Positions 24,214 through 33,533 of a DNA stretch of 64,000 bases are shown here, piece by piece. The notes under the pieces were generated by a model. It had not been told where the DNA came from, made no database searches, and saw only the letters and a list, made by a program, of their open reading frames with translations. Origin of the DNA: Streptomyces fumigatiscleroticus (GTDB lineage: Bacteria > Actinomycetota > Actinomycetes > Streptomycetales > Streptomycetaceae). Numbering within the stretch: the first letter of the stretch is position 1; each line of letters starts with the position of its first letter. The DNA is taken from NCBI RefSeq assembly GCF_014647975.1, contig NZ_BMQF01000013.1, positions 1-64,000 of the forward strand, in the 5' to 3' direction. The position numbers and the translations under genes were made by a program.

Positions 24214-26658
24214 TCAGCGATGGCCGTCGCCAGCCGTACCGGCTGAGGGAGTCCGCCGCGCGGTCGTGAGCCGCGCCCGCTGGTCCAGGGCCCACTCGTA
24301 GCCGGGCCTGAGGCTGAGCGCGCGGTCGTAGTCGGCGACCGCCTCCGCGTGGCGGCCGAGGGCGGCGAGGGACGCGCCCCGGCTCGCGTACGCCGACGCG
24401 TAGGCGGGGTCGAGGGCGAGCGCCCGGTCGTAGTCGGCGACCGCCTCCTCGTCGCGGCCGGCGACACGCAGCGCGTCGCCGCGCTCGCAGCGGCCCCAGG
24501 CCCAGTCGGGGTTCAGGGCCAGGGCCCGGTCGAGATCGGCGAGCTGACGGGCGGGGTCGCCGAGCTTGCGCCAGACCCGTGCGCGGCGGGCCAGCGCCCA
24601 GGCGTAGTCCGGGTTCAGCTCCACCGCCCGGTCCAGGTCCGCCAGGGCCTCGTCCAGGTCGCCGTGGCGTTCGTACGCGGCGCCCCGGGAGGCGTACGCG
24701 AAGTCGCTGTGCGGATCGAGGCGGATGCCTTCCGTCAGGTCGCGGACCGCCTCCTCGTGGTGGTGCAGCATGCGGTGGTGCTCGCCGCGCAGGACGACGT
24801 TCCAGGGGTAGTCCGGTTCGAGCTCCACCGCCCGGTCCAGGTCCGCGAGCGCGCTGTCGTGGTCGCCCAGCAGGCGGCGGACCAGGGCCCGGCGGCGGCG
24901 CGCCCACGCCAGGGCGGGGTCGAGGGTGACGGCCCGGTCGTACTCGGCCAGCGCCTCCTCGTACGCGCCGTCGCCCCGCAGCACGTCCCCGCGCAGCACC
25001 CGGGCGATCGCCTGCGCCGGCTCGTCGAGCACGGCCCGCCGCAGCAGCAGCCCGAGGGCGGCGTATGTGCCCGTGCCGGTCAGCGCTGCCGACAGTTCGC
25101 TCCCCCACCGGGCGGCGTCCTGCGCGCCGGCGTCCTGGCCGGCGTCCGTCAGCAGGCCCGCCCACCGTCCGGCGGTGACCTCGTCGATGTCGCAGGCGAG
25201 GACGAAGTCCCGCAGCGCCCGCGGCAGGGCCGTCCCCTCCCCGGCGCACAGCAGGTGGTAGGTCTCCGCCAGCCGCAGCTCCCGCCAGGCCTCGTCCCGC
25301 CACAGCGCCCGGACGTCCCGTCCGGCCCCGAGCTCCTCCCGCCAGCCCCCGTACGCGTCCGCCAGCAGCCGCTGCCGCCGGGTCCACTCCCGTGGGGAGC
25401 GCCGGCGTTGCAGCCGGAGCATCGGGGCCCGTACGACGTCGTGGTACTGCGCCCCGTTCCCGCGCTCGCGGACGAAGGGCAGGCCGATCAGCCAGCCGTA
25501 CAGGGAGTCGAGCCGGTCCTCCGGGCATTCGGTCACCGCGCGGAAGACGTCCGCGTCCAGCCGGCGCGGCAGTGCGCAGGCCAGTGCGGCGGACCGGCGT
25601 TCCGGGTCCCGCTCCCACCTCAGGAACCGCTCCACGGCCGTGGCGCTCGGGTCGCCCACGCCGTCCGGGGTGGCCGGGCGGGACTCGGCGAGCGTGGACA
25701 CCAGGACCGGGAGGCCGCCGGTGAGCCGGAGCACCTCCGCCACGACCGGCTCGGACACCACCCCCCGGTCGGCGAGCAGCCCGCGCGCCTCCGCCTCCGT
25801 GAACGGTTCGAGCGGCAGATCGGTCATGAAGTCGGCGAAGGCGCCCCAGCGGGCGGTGTCGAAGGGGCGCTGCCCGGCGGTGACCACCACGACCGTGTCC
25901 GGCAGGCCGCCGTGCCGGTCCGTGGTCATCACCTCGTGCAGCCAGCCGTCCAGGAAGGGCCCGGTCCGTTCGTAGGTGTCGAAGAACAGGACGATCCACG
26001 GGACGGCGGCTGCGGCGGCCGTCAGCTCCTCGAGGAGGACGGGGGTGAGCACGCGTTCCGGGGAGAGGACCAGCTGCATGTCCTCGTGGCTGCGGAACCG
26101 GGTGCTCAGCCCGGCCCACAGCTGGTCGGCGGCGCGGGCCAGCCGGTCCGTGTCCAGGACGCCCACGAAGGGGCCGACGCCGGGGAGCGTGCCCAGCCCG
26201 GCCACCCCCGCCCGTACGAGGGCCGTGCTGCCCGCCGACGGGCCGTCGTCCCCCGCCGCGCCCTGCTCCTGTGCCAGCGCGGTGAGCACGGCCGTCTCCG
26301 CCTCGTGCCGCCGTTCCCGGTGGGCGGCCAGCAGCCGGTCCAGCTCCTTGCAGCGGCGGCCCTGCGCGGCGAACTGCCGGCCGATCACCGCCAGCGCCTC
26401 CGGCACACTGCCCGCGCTCTCGTCGACCCAGGCCGTCAGCGCGCCGCGTTCCCGCGCCAGTTGCTCCAGCTCGCGGAGGAGGAAGGTCTTGCCGACGCCC
26501 GCGTTGCCGTGGACGTGGAAGAGGAAGCGGTGGCGTTCGTCCTCCGGCGCCAGGTCCAGGTTGGTACGGAAGGCGGCCCGTTCGGCGGCCCGGCCCACGA
26601 ACCCGGCGCGTCTGCGCCGCTGGATCAGCTGCTGCATCGTCGGCCGGGTCGGCCCCAT
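24214..26658 (-). CDS. P-loop ATPase with C-terminal tetratricopeptide repeats
   Basis: This 814-residue protein has an N-terminal ATPase module: FVGRAAERAAFRTNLDLAPEDERHRFLFHVHGNAGVGKTFLLREL carries Walker A GNAGVGKT at about 50-57, and IVLFFDTYERTGPFLDGWL is the Walker B region near 220-240. The middle (about 330-530) is helical, and residues 540-800 contain about eight TPR units (DLDRAVELEPDYPWNVVLRGEHHR and similar). The architecture is that of STAND-like signalling ATPases that sense a ligand or partner through repeats. No effector domain is seen, so a regulatory or scaffolding role is more likely than a killing one. It ends 104 nt before the ADP-ribosylglycohydrolase start. Confidence 0.8.
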   Translation of the reverse strand: MGPTRPTMQQLIQRRRRAGFVGRAAERAAFRTNLDLAPEDERHRFLFHVHGNAGVGKTFLLRELEQLARERGALTAWVDESAGSVPEALAVIGRQFAAQGRRCKELDRLLAAHRERRHEAETAVLTALAQEQGAAGDDGPSAGSTALVRAGVAGLGTLPGVGPFVGVLDTDRLARAADQLWAGLSTRFRSHEDMQLVLSPERVLTPVLLEELTAAAAAVPWIVLFFDTYERTGPFLDGWLHEVMTTDRHGGLPDTVVVVTAGQRPFDTARWGAFADFMTDLPLEPFTEAEARGLLADRGVVSEPVVAEVLRLTGGLPVLVSTLAESRPATPDGVGDPSATAVERFLRWERDPERRSAALACALPRRLDADVFRAVTECPEDRLDSLYGWLIGLPFVRERGNGAQYHDVVRAPMLRLQRRRSPREWTRRQRLLADAYGGWREELGAGRDVRALWRDEAWRELRLAETYHLLCAGEGTALPRALRDFVLACDIDEVTAGRWAGLLTDAGQDAGAQDAARWGSELSAALTGTGTYAALGLLLRRAVLDEPAQAIARVLRGDVLRGDGAYEEALAEYDRAVTLDPALAWARRRRALVRRLLGDHDSALADLDRAVELEPDYPWNVVLRGEHHRMLHHHEEAVRDLTEGIRLDPHSDFAYASRGAAYERHGDLDEALADLDRAVELNPDYAWALARRARVWRKLGDPARQLADLDRALALNPDWAWGRCERGDALRVAGRDEEAVADYDRALALDPAYASAYASRGASLAALGRHAEAVADYDRALSLRPGYEWALDQRARLTTARRTPSAGTAGDGHR

Positions 26659-27164
26659 TCCGTCTCACCCCTGTGATCGGCCCCGACCAACCTAACGGGA
26701 CCGCACGACGCCGGTGAAGCCGGTCGGCACCGATCGGCACCGCGCCGACGACGGCAGTTCGTGATCCGTCGAGGTGGCCCTCGTCCGCGCGGCGAACGAT
26801 GCCGGTCATGACCCGCACGACACGTGTCACGGCCTACGCCCCGTCGGCCGCCGCGCCTTCCGGGTGATGGTGTACGAGCCGTCGTCCCGGGCCTTCGCCT
26901 CGGCCGCGGTCGCCCGCCACCGACCGGCAGTGGTCCACCCCTCGGTGTGCCGCCGCCGCGCAGGCCGCCGGGTACGAGCCGCCGCCCGGCGTCCGCGCGG
27001 AGCGCCTGCGCGTACGAGCGGAAGGGCCTCGGGCCCGGCTCCCGTGAGCCGCGCCGGCCGAAGTCGGAGCTGCCGGCCGGCCGGGCCCTCGCCCCCGCGC
27101 CGTCCGGCCGCGGTTGGCTCGATGACGACGGGCGGTGCCGGGCCGCGCCGGGAAAGGAACCGGC
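26659..27164. other. 506-bp region without a recognised gene
   Basis: This is the divergent upstream region of the TPR ATPase and DUF2165 genes. A minus-strand frame ending DDGSYTITRKARRPTGRRP near 26827 and a short plus-strand frame from 26809 are visible, but neither has both a start and a good ribosome binding site. They may be remnants; I cannot identify them. Confidence 0.35.
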
Positions 27165-27686
27165 ATGTCCACCACCACGAACACCTCACGCGCCCTGCAC
27201 CTGACGGCCACCCTGCTCACCGGCGCCGTCGCCCTCTACATGGCCCTGGTCGCCCTCGGGAACATCACGGACTTCGGGACCAACCAGCAGTTCGTCAGAC
27301 ACGTACTGGCCATGGACACGACGTTCAAGGACGACGACCTGATGTGGCGGGCGGTCACCGACGAGCGGCTCCAGGACGCGGCGTATGTCGCGATCATCGT
27401 GTGGGAGGCCGTCGCCGCGCTCGTGCTGCTGCACGGGACCTGGCGATGGGCGCGGCGGGACCTGCCCGGCGCCCGGCGGATCTCCACCTACGGGCTGCTG
27501 ATGGTGCTGCTGCTCTTCGGGGCCGGATTCATGGCGATCGGCGGCGAGTGGTTCGCCATGTGGCAGTCGAAGAGCTGGAACGGGCTGGACGCGGCGACCC
27601 GCGTGATCCTGCTCAGCGGCATCGTGCTGCTCGTGAACCACCTGCCGGCCGGGCGGCCGGACGCTCCCGCTACGGCACGACCCTGA
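27165..27686 (+). CDS. DUF2165-family small membrane protein
   Basis: The 173-residue protein has four predicted helices (LTATLLTGAVALYMALVALGNI, AAYVAIIVWEAVAALVLLHG, LLMVLLLFGAGFMAIGGEWF, VILLSGIVLLVNHLP) and the conserved NITDFGTNQQFVRHVLAMDTTF and WEA..., GEWFAMWQSKSWNG motifs of DUF2165. Its function is unknown. ATG at 27165 follows AAAGGAA. Four-helix size matches the family. The gene converges on the following minus-strand gene, the two reading frames overlapping by 17 bp. Confidence 0.85.
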   Translation: MSTTTNTSRALHLTATLLTGAVALYMALVALGNITDFGTNQQFVRHVLAMDTTFKDDDLMWRAVTDERLQDAAYVAIIVWEAVAALVLLHGTWRWARRDLPGARRISTYGLLMVLLLFGAGFMAIGGEWFAMWQSKSWNGLDAATRVILLSGIVLLVNHLPAGRPDAPATARP

Positions 27687-28230
27687 CGGTCGTCCCCGTC
27701 GCCCCGAACGCCCACAGCGCCTCGCCGTCCGCCTTGCGCACGCGGATACCGCCGGTCTTCGCGCCCGCGGCGGCCGGCGGGGGCGAGGAGCCGTCCACGG
27801 CGTTGGAGAACGCCACGTTGACGCCGTCCTGGAGGGCGAAGTAGACGATGTGCTCGATCTGCACCCCGTCGGAGCCGGTCGTGGCGTCGGTGCGGGTGCC
27901 GATCGTGTAGCTGCCGGGGTCCGGGCTGACCGTGCCCGGCCAGACGGCGAAGGTACGGCGGGCCTTGTCGTCGGCGTCCACCAGCCACACCCGGTGCTGT
28001 CCCAGCGAGTAGACGATCCGCCGCCCGGTGCCGGAGCCGTCCGGCACCCCGGCGGTCGCGGACGGCTCCGGGCTGGGCCGCGCGCTCGCCGACGCCGAGG
28101 CGCTGGGCCGCCCGGACGCCGCCGCGGGCTGCGCCCCCTGGTCCGCCTGTACGGCCAGTACGGCCACCACGGCGACCGCCCCCGCGGTCAGCCCGGTCAC
28201 CCAGGCCCACGAAGGAACAGGCACGGGCAC
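27670..28230 (-). CDS. Membrane-anchored protein with degenerate L,D-transpeptidase-like domain
   Basis: A signal/anchor helix (WVTGLTAGAVAVVAVLAVQA) is followed by a Ser/Ala/Pro linker and a domain of about 115 residues: RRIVYSLGQHRVWLVDADD, TFAVWPGTVSPDPGSYTIGTR, HIVYFA, GGIRVRKADGEALW. The order and spacing are those of a YkuD-type L,D-transpeptidase, which uses a catalytic Cys in an HGC(I/V)R segment. Here that segment reads GGIRVRKAD with no cysteine, so it is unlikely to be an active transpeptidase. It may bind wall peptides. GTG start with GAGGAG five nucleotides upstream. Confidence 0.6.
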   Translation of the reverse strand: MPVPVPSWAWVTGLTAGAVAVVAVLAVQADQGAQPAAASGRPSASASASARPSPEPSATAGVPDGSGTGRRIVYSLGQHRVWLVDADDKARRTFAVWPGTVSPDPGSYTIGTRTDATTGSDGVQIEHIVYFALQDGVNVAFSNAVDGSSPPPAAAGAKTGGIRVRKADGEALWAFGATGTTVRVVP

Positions 28231-28356
28231 GCATCTCCTCAGCTACGGATCCCCACCACCAGGTCTCCACCCTCGGGTTTCCCACCCTCAGGGGTCGGAT
28301 CATCGTACTGTGAGCCCGCTGGGCGCCGTGCCCGCCGTCCCTCCTCCGGCCGGTTT

Positions 28357-30942
28357 TCAGTCCAGGACCGGCAGCAGCTCCGGCAGGTGGCCGTCGGACG
28401 CCCGCGCGGCCCGCTGCCGTTCCTCCGGGACCTCGCCGTACAGCGTCGTGCGCGGCTTCGCCGGACGGCCGGCCGCCTCCGCGACCGCGACCAGGTCACG
28501 GACCGACTTGTAGGAGCCGTACGACGAGCCCGCCATCCGCGAGATCGTCTCCTCCATCAGCGTGCCGCCCAGGTCGTTGGCGCCGGAGCGGAGCATCTCC
28601 GCAGCGCCCTCCGTGCCCAGCTTGACCCAGCTTGTCTGGATGTTGGGGATGTGCGGGTGGAGCAGGAGGCGGGCCATCGCCGTGACCGCGCGGTTGTCGC
28701 GCACGGACGGGCCGGGGCGGGCGATGCCGGCCAGGTAGACGGGGGCGTTGGTGTGGATGAACGGCAGCGTCACGAACTCCGTGAAGCCGCCGGTCTCCTG
28801 CTGGATGCGGGCCAGGGTGCGCAGGTGGCCGAGCCAGTGGCGGGGCTGGTCGACATGGCCGTACATCATCGTGGACGAGGAGCGGATGCCCAGCTCGTGG
28901 GCGGTGGTGATCACCTCGATCCAGGTGGCCGTGGGCAGCTTGCCCTTGGTGAGGATCCAGCGGACCTCGTCGTCCAGGATCTCCGCCGCCGTGCCGGGGA
29001 TGGAGTCGAGTCCGGCCTCCTTGGCCGCCGTCAGCCACTCGCGGACCGACATGCCGGTGCGGGTGGCGCCGTTGACCACCTCCATCGGCGAGAAGGCGTG
29101 CACGTGCATGCCGGGGACCCGCTCCTTCACCGCCTTGGCGATGTCGAAGTACGCCGTGCCGGGCAGGTCCGGGTGGATGCCGCCCTGCATGCAGACCTCG
29201 ACGGCGCCGACGTCCCAGGCCTGCTGGGCGCGGTCGGCGACCTGCTGAAGGGAGAGCGTGTAGGCGTCGGCGTCGGTGCGGCGCTGGGCGAAGGCGCAGA
29301 AGCGGCAGCCGGTGTAGCAGACGTTGGTGAAGTTGATGTTGCGGGTGACGATGTACGTCACGTCGTCGCCGACCGCCGAGCGGCGCACGTCGTCGGCGAT
29401 GCGGCACAGGGCGTCCAGGGCGGGCCCGTCGGCGTGCAGCAGGGCCAGCGCCTCGTCGTCCGTGAGCTTCGTCGGGTCGTCGGCCGCCGTCGCCAGGGCC
29501 TGGCGTACGTCGGTGTCGATGCGCTCCGGTGCCATGCCGGGGGCGGCGGCCTCGCGCAGGGCGCCCCAGTCGCCGTAGACCTCGTCGAAGTCGTCGCGGC
29601 GGTCGGAGGTACGGCCCTCGGTGTCGATGGTGCGGTGCAGATCGGTGCGGCCGGTGGCGGTGAACGCCTCGTCCGGCTCCTGCCAGGGACGGCCCTCGAC
29701 GACGGCGTCCGCGCGGGCCAGGCCCGTCTCCGGGTCGGCGAGCGCGCGGACGTGCGGCAGCAGCCGCGGGTCCAGCCACGGCTCACCGCGCCGGACGAAC
29801 TCCGGGTAGACGCAGAGCCGTTCGCGCAGCTCGAAACCGGCCGCCGCGGACCGCTCGGCGAGCTCCTCGATCTGCGGCCAGGGGCGTTCGGGGTTGACGT
29901 GGTCGATGGTGAGCGGGGAGACGCCGCCCCAGTCGTCGATGCCCGCGCCGATCAGCCGCTCGTACTCGGCGTCCACCAGGTTGGGCGGGGCCTGGAGGCA
30001 GGCGGACGGGCCCATGATGTGCCGGGCGACGGCGACCGTGGCGATCAGCTCGTCCAGTTCCGCGTCCGGCATGCCGCGCATCGCGGTGTCCGGCTTGGCG
30101 CGGAAGTTCTGGATGATCAGTTCCTGGATGCCGTGGTAGGCGCGGGAGACGCGGCGCAGCGCGAAGAGGGACTCCGCGCGCTCCTCGTAGGTCTCGCCGA
30201 TGCCGATCAGCAGGCCGGAGGTGAAGGGGACCGAGGAGCGGCCGGCGTCCTCCAGGACGCGCAGCCGGACGGCGGGTTCCTTGTCCGGGGAGCCGTAGTG
30301 GGGGCCGCCCGGCTCGGACCAGAGCCTTTCGGCCGTCGTCTCCAGCATCATGCCCATGCTCGGCGCCACGGGCTTCAGACGCTGGAAGTCGGTCCAGGTC
30401 ATGACTCCCGGGTTGAGGTGGGGCAGCAGGCCGGTCTCCTCCAGGATCCGGATGGAGATCGCCCGGACATAGGCGATGGTGTCGTCGTAGCCGTGCGCGT
30501 CGAGCCACTCGCGCGCCTCGGGCCAGCGGTCCTCGGGCTTGTCGCCGAGGGTGATCAGGGCTTCCTTGCAGCCGAGGGCCGCGCCCTTGCGGGCGATGTC
30601 CAGGACCTCGTCGGGGGACATGAACATCCCGTGCCCGGCGCGGCGCAGCTTGCCGGGGACGGTCACGAAGGTGCAGTAGTGGCACTTGTCCCGGCACAGC
30701 CGGGTGAGGGGGACGAAGACGCTCTTGGAGTAGGTGATGACGCCGGGACGGCCCGCCGCCCTCAGGCCCGCGTCCCGGACCCGGGCGGCGGAGGCGGCGA
30801 GGTCCCGGAGATGCTCGCCACGGGCCTGGAGCAGCACCGCCGCCTCGGCGACATCGAGGGCGACGCCGTCCCGGGCGCGTTTCAGGGCGCGACGCAGGGA
30901 GTTCTCGGTGGGGCCGGTTCCAGAGGTCGCGGAAGTCGTCAT
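28357..30942 (-). CDS. fbiC: FbiC, FO synthase (CofG-CofH fusion) of F420 biosynthesis
   Basis: The 861-residue protein joins two radical-SAM domains. The first has CRDKCHYC at 83-90 (CxxxCxxC for the 4Fe-4S cluster; CofG half), and the second has CYTGCRFC at about 540 (CofH half). Together they make 7,8-didemethyl-8-hydroxy-5-deazariboflavin from tyrosine and 5-amino-6-ribitylaminouracil, the chromophore of coenzyme F420. Length and fusion order match the actinomycete enzyme. A luciferase-like F420 oxidoreductase gene lies just upstream on the same strand (67-nt gap), so production and use of the cofactor are linked. Confidence 0.97.
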   Translation of the reverse strand: MTTSATSGTGPTENSLRRALKRARDGVALDVAEAAVLLQARGEHLRDLAASAARVRDAGLRAAGRPGVITYSKSVFVPLTRLCRDKCHYCTFVTVPGKLRRAGHGMFMSPDEVLDIARKGAALGCKEALITLGDKPEDRWPEAREWLDAHGYDDTIAYVRAISIRILEETGLLPHLNPGVMTWTDFQRLKPVAPSMGMMLETTAERLWSEPGGPHYGSPDKEPAVRLRVLEDAGRSSVPFTSGLLIGIGETYEERAESLFALRRVSRAYHGIQELIIQNFRAKPDTAMRGMPDAELDELIATVAVARHIMGPSACLQAPPNLVDAEYERLIGAGIDDWGGVSPLTIDHVNPERPWPQIEELAERSAAAGFELRERLCVYPEFVRRGEPWLDPRLLPHVRALADPETGLARADAVVEGRPWQEPDEAFTATGRTDLHRTIDTEGRTSDRRDDFDEVYGDWGALREAAAPGMAPERIDTDVRQALATAADDPTKLTDDEALALLHADGPALDALCRIADDVRRSAVGDDVTYIVTRNINFTNVCYTGCRFCAFAQRRTDADAYTLSLQQVADRAQQAWDVGAVEVCMQGGIHPDLPGTAYFDIAKAVKERVPGMHVHAFSPMEVVNGATRTGMSVREWLTAAKEAGLDSIPGTAAEILDDEVRWILTKGKLPTATWIEVITTAHELGIRSSSTMMYGHVDQPRHWLGHLRTLARIQQETGGFTEFVTLPFIHTNAPVYLAGIARPGPSVRDNRAVTAMARLLLHPHIPNIQTSWVKLGTEGAAEMLRSGANDLGGTLMEETISRMAGSSYGSYKSVRDLVAVAEAAGRPAKPRTTLYGEVPEERQRAARASDGHLPELLPVLD

Positions 30943-31009
30943 CCTTCGAGCATACGAGCGTGGTGATCAGCGCAAACAGCAGCCGCGGGATTCGCCGGCC
31001 CGGGTGGGC

Positions 31010-31852
31010 TCACGTTGTTGACAGCTCGTCCAGCGCCCGCAGCACCTCCGCCTCCCCGGCGGGCGGCAGCTGTGCGACCACCTCCTCGATGCCCAGCTCG
31101 GCGAAGTGGGCGAGCCTGCCCGGGGTGGGACGGACGGCGTACGGGACGACCTGGAGGGCGTCCGGGTCGCGGCCCGCGTCGGCCCAGGCGGTCCGCAGCG
31201 CCGGCAGCGACGCGGACAGGCCGCGCCCGCCGATCGGGAGCCAGCCGTCGGCGTAGGCGCAGATGTCCGCGAACAGCTTCGGCCCCGCCGCCCCGCCGAG
31301 CAGCGTGCGGGGGCCGACGACCGGGCCGCGCGGCCGCTGCACGGGCTTGGGACGGGCGACGCTGGGCCGTACGCTCGCGAACTCCCCCTCGTACCCCGTG
31401 GGTTCCTCGCTCCACAGCGCCCGCATCACGGCCATCCGGTCCCGGACCAGGGCGCGCCGCGTGCGCCACCGGACGCCGTGGTCGGCGGCTTCCTCGGCGT
31501 TCCAGCCGAAGCCGACGCCGAGCGTGACCCGGCCGCCGGAGAGGTGGTCCAGGGTCGCGGCCTGCTTGGCGAGGGCGATCGGGTCGTGCTGGGCGACGAG
31601 GGTGACGCCGGTGGCCAGGCCCAGCCGTTCGGTGACGGCGGCGGCCTGGCCGAGGGCGACGAAGGGATCCAGGGTGCGGCCGTACTCGCGGGGCAGCTCG
31701 CCGCCCGGCGGGTAGGGGGTGGTCCGCTCGACGGGGATGTGGGTGTGCTCGGGCAGGTAGAGCCCGGCGAAGCCCCGCTGCTCCAGCTCTTGGGCGAGCC
31801 GGACCGGGGTGATCGTCTCGTCGGTGAGAAAGATCGTCACGGCGATGCGCAT
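31010..31852 (-). CDS. LLM-class F420-dependent oxidoreductase
   Basis: This is a 280-residue TIM-barrel protein of the bacterial-luciferase superfamily: MRIAVTIFLTDETITPVRLAQELEQRGFAGLYLPEHTHIP, LGLATGVTLVAQHDPIALAKQAATLDHLSGGRVTLGVGFGWNAEEAADHGV, LGGAAGPKLFADICAYADGWLPIGG. Actinomycete members with the GVGFGWN motif typically use reduced F420 to reduce or oxidise unknown substrates. It is the first gene of a unit with fbiC. AGAGGAC precedes the ATG closely. Confidence 0.9.
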   Translation of the reverse strand: MRIAVTIFLTDETITPVRLAQELEQRGFAGLYLPEHTHIPVERTTPYPPGGELPREYGRTLDPFVALGQAAAVTERLGLATGVTLVAQHDPIALAKQAATLDHLSGGRVTLGVGFGWNAEEAADHGVRWRTRRALVRDRMAVMRALWSEEPTGYEGEFASVRPSVARPKPVQRPRGPVVGPRTLLGGAAGPKLFADICAYADGWLPIGGRGLSASLPALRTAWADAGRDPDALQVVPYAVRPTPGRLAHFAELGIEEVVAQLPPAGEAEVLRALDELSTT

Positions 31853-32005
31853 GTCCTCTGCCTACCCGCCCCCGTCCGGCGCACCTCTCGAAATCCGGCG
31901 ATTCCCTTCCCTTGTCCGGGCGTTCACGGCTGGATACCAAGGTGGCACGCGCCACACCCGCACCACCCCTGCCATGTCACCCACCAGACATCCGGGAGCA
32001 GCAGC

Positions 32006-33526
32006 ATGCGCGAGGACAAGCACGCGGAGGGCCTGGGAAGACGCGCCTTGTTCGTGACGGGCGCCGCCGCCGCGCTTACGTTGGGAAGCGTGAGCTTCGC
32101 TTCGGCCGAGGGCCGGGAGGGGGAGACGCAGACGAAGACCGTGCGCGGCACGCTGCCCACCGGGTCGCCCGACTTCGTGTACGTACCCGTCGAGGTCCCC
32201 TCCGGCGTCCGCGAGATCAAGGTCTCCTACACCTACGACAAGCCGGCCGTCCCGGCCGGCACCAAGGGCAACGCCCTGGACATCGGCATCTTCGACGAGC
32301 GCGGCACCGAGCTGGGCGGCCGGGGCTTCAGGGGCTGGTCGGGCGGGGCCCGCACCGAGTTCTTCCTCCGCGCGGACGAAGCGACGCCGGGCTATATCGC
32401 GGGGCCGGTGCGCGCGGGCACCTGGCACATCGTGCTCGGCCCGTACACGGTGGCCCCGCAGGGCCTGGCGTACGAGCTCACCGTCACGCTCACCCACGGC
32501 GAGCCGGGCGAGACCCCGCGGCCGGTGTACCCGCCGGAGCGGGCCGCGGGGCGGGGCCGGGCCTGGTACCGGGGCGACTGCCATCTGCACTCCTGGCACT
32601 CCGACGGCCGCCGCACCCCCGCCGAGATCGCGGCGCTGGCCCGGGCGGCGGGCCTGGACTTCATCAACTCCTCCGAGCACAACACGCACTCGGCGCACGC
32701 GCACTGGGCGGACGTGGCCGGTGACGACCTGCTGGTCCTGCTGGGCGAGGAGGTCACGACGCGCAACGGGCACGTGGTCGCGCTCGGCACCGACCCGGGC
32801 ACCTTCGTGGACTGGCGCTACCGGGCCCGCGACAACCGCTTCGGCCGTTTCGCGCGCCGGATCCGCCAGGCCGGCGGCCTGGTCGTCCCGGCCCACCCGC
32901 ACGCCACCTGCATCGGCTGCAACTGGAAGTTCGGCTTCGGCGAGGCGGACGCGGTGGAGGTGTGGAACGGCCCCTGGACGGCCGACGACGAGGTGGCGCT
33001 GGCCGACTGGGACGGCATGCTGGTGGCGTCGGTGCGGGAGGACCGCGCGTGGATCCCGGCGATGGGCAACAGCGACGCCCACCGCGACCCGGACGCGGTG
33101 GGCACCCCGCAGACCGTGGTGCTCGCCGACGACCTGACGCGGGAGGCGATCCTGGCGGGCATCCGCGCGGGACGGTCCTACGTCGCCGAGTCCCAGAAGG
33201 TCTCCCTGGCGTTCACCGCCTTGGGCCCCCGGGGCGAGCACGCCGGCATCGGCGAGCGGCTGACGGTGGAGAGCGACGCCCCGGTCACCGTCCGCCTGGA
33301 GGCCACCGGCGCCCCCCGCTGCACGGTCAGCCTCGTCACCGACCAGGGCGTACTGTTCACCAGCGACCCGCTGCCGGTCTCCGGCACGGGCGCGGTCGAG
33401 TGGCGCACGACGGCCTCGTACGCGGCCTATGTGCGCGCGGAGCTGCGGCACGAGACGGCGGCGGGCGCGCTGCCGGGGGCGCTGGCGGCGTTCACCAACC
33501 CGATCTTCCTGGGGCGGCGCGGCTGA
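32006..33526 (+). CDS. Secreted PHP-domain metallohydrolase (CehA/McbA-like)
   Basis: The 506-residue precursor has a Tat-like signal (GRRALFVTGAAAALTLGSVSFASA). A beta-sandwich region (about 45-180) precedes a PHP-type metal site: DCHLHSWHSDG, SSEHNTHSAHAHW, HPHATCIGCNWKFGF and GNSDAHRDPD supply the histidines and aspartates. Related CehA/McbA proteins hydrolyse carbamate esters, and many other members are phosphoesterases. The Tat signal suggests folding and metal loading in the cytoplasm before export. The ATG at 32006 is followed immediately by the signal peptide. Monocistronic, converging on the EEP hydrolase gene. Confidence 0.88.
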   Translation: MREDKHAEGLGRRALFVTGAAAALTLGSVSFASAEGREGETQTKTVRGTLPTGSPDFVYVPVEVPSGVREIKVSYTYDKPAVPAGTKGNALDIGIFDERGTELGGRGFRGWSGGARTEFFLRADEATPGYIAGPVRAGTWHIVLGPYTVAPQGLAYELTVTLTHGEPGETPRPVYPPERAAGRGRAWYRGDCHLHSWHSDGRRTPAEIAALARAAGLDFINSSEHNTHSAHAHWADVAGDDLLVLLGEEVTTRNGHVVALGTDPGTFVDWRYRARDNRFGRFARRIRQAGGLVVPAHPHATCIGCNWKFGFGEADAVEVWNGPWTADDEVALADWDGMLVASVREDRAWIPAMGNSDAHRDPDAVGTPQTVVLADDLTREAILAGIRAGRSYVAESQKVSLAFTALGPRGEHAGIGERLTVESDAPVTVRLEATGAPRCTVSLVTDQGVLFTSDPLPVSGTGAVEWRTTASYAAYVRAELRHETAAGALPGALAAFTNPIFLGRRG

Positions 33527-33533
33527 CGGCGGG

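Noticed and set aside
24349..26676. Large plus-strand protein opposite the TPR ATPase
   Set aside because: It is the antisense frame of a gene with clear P-loop and TPR motifs and has no recognisable domain.
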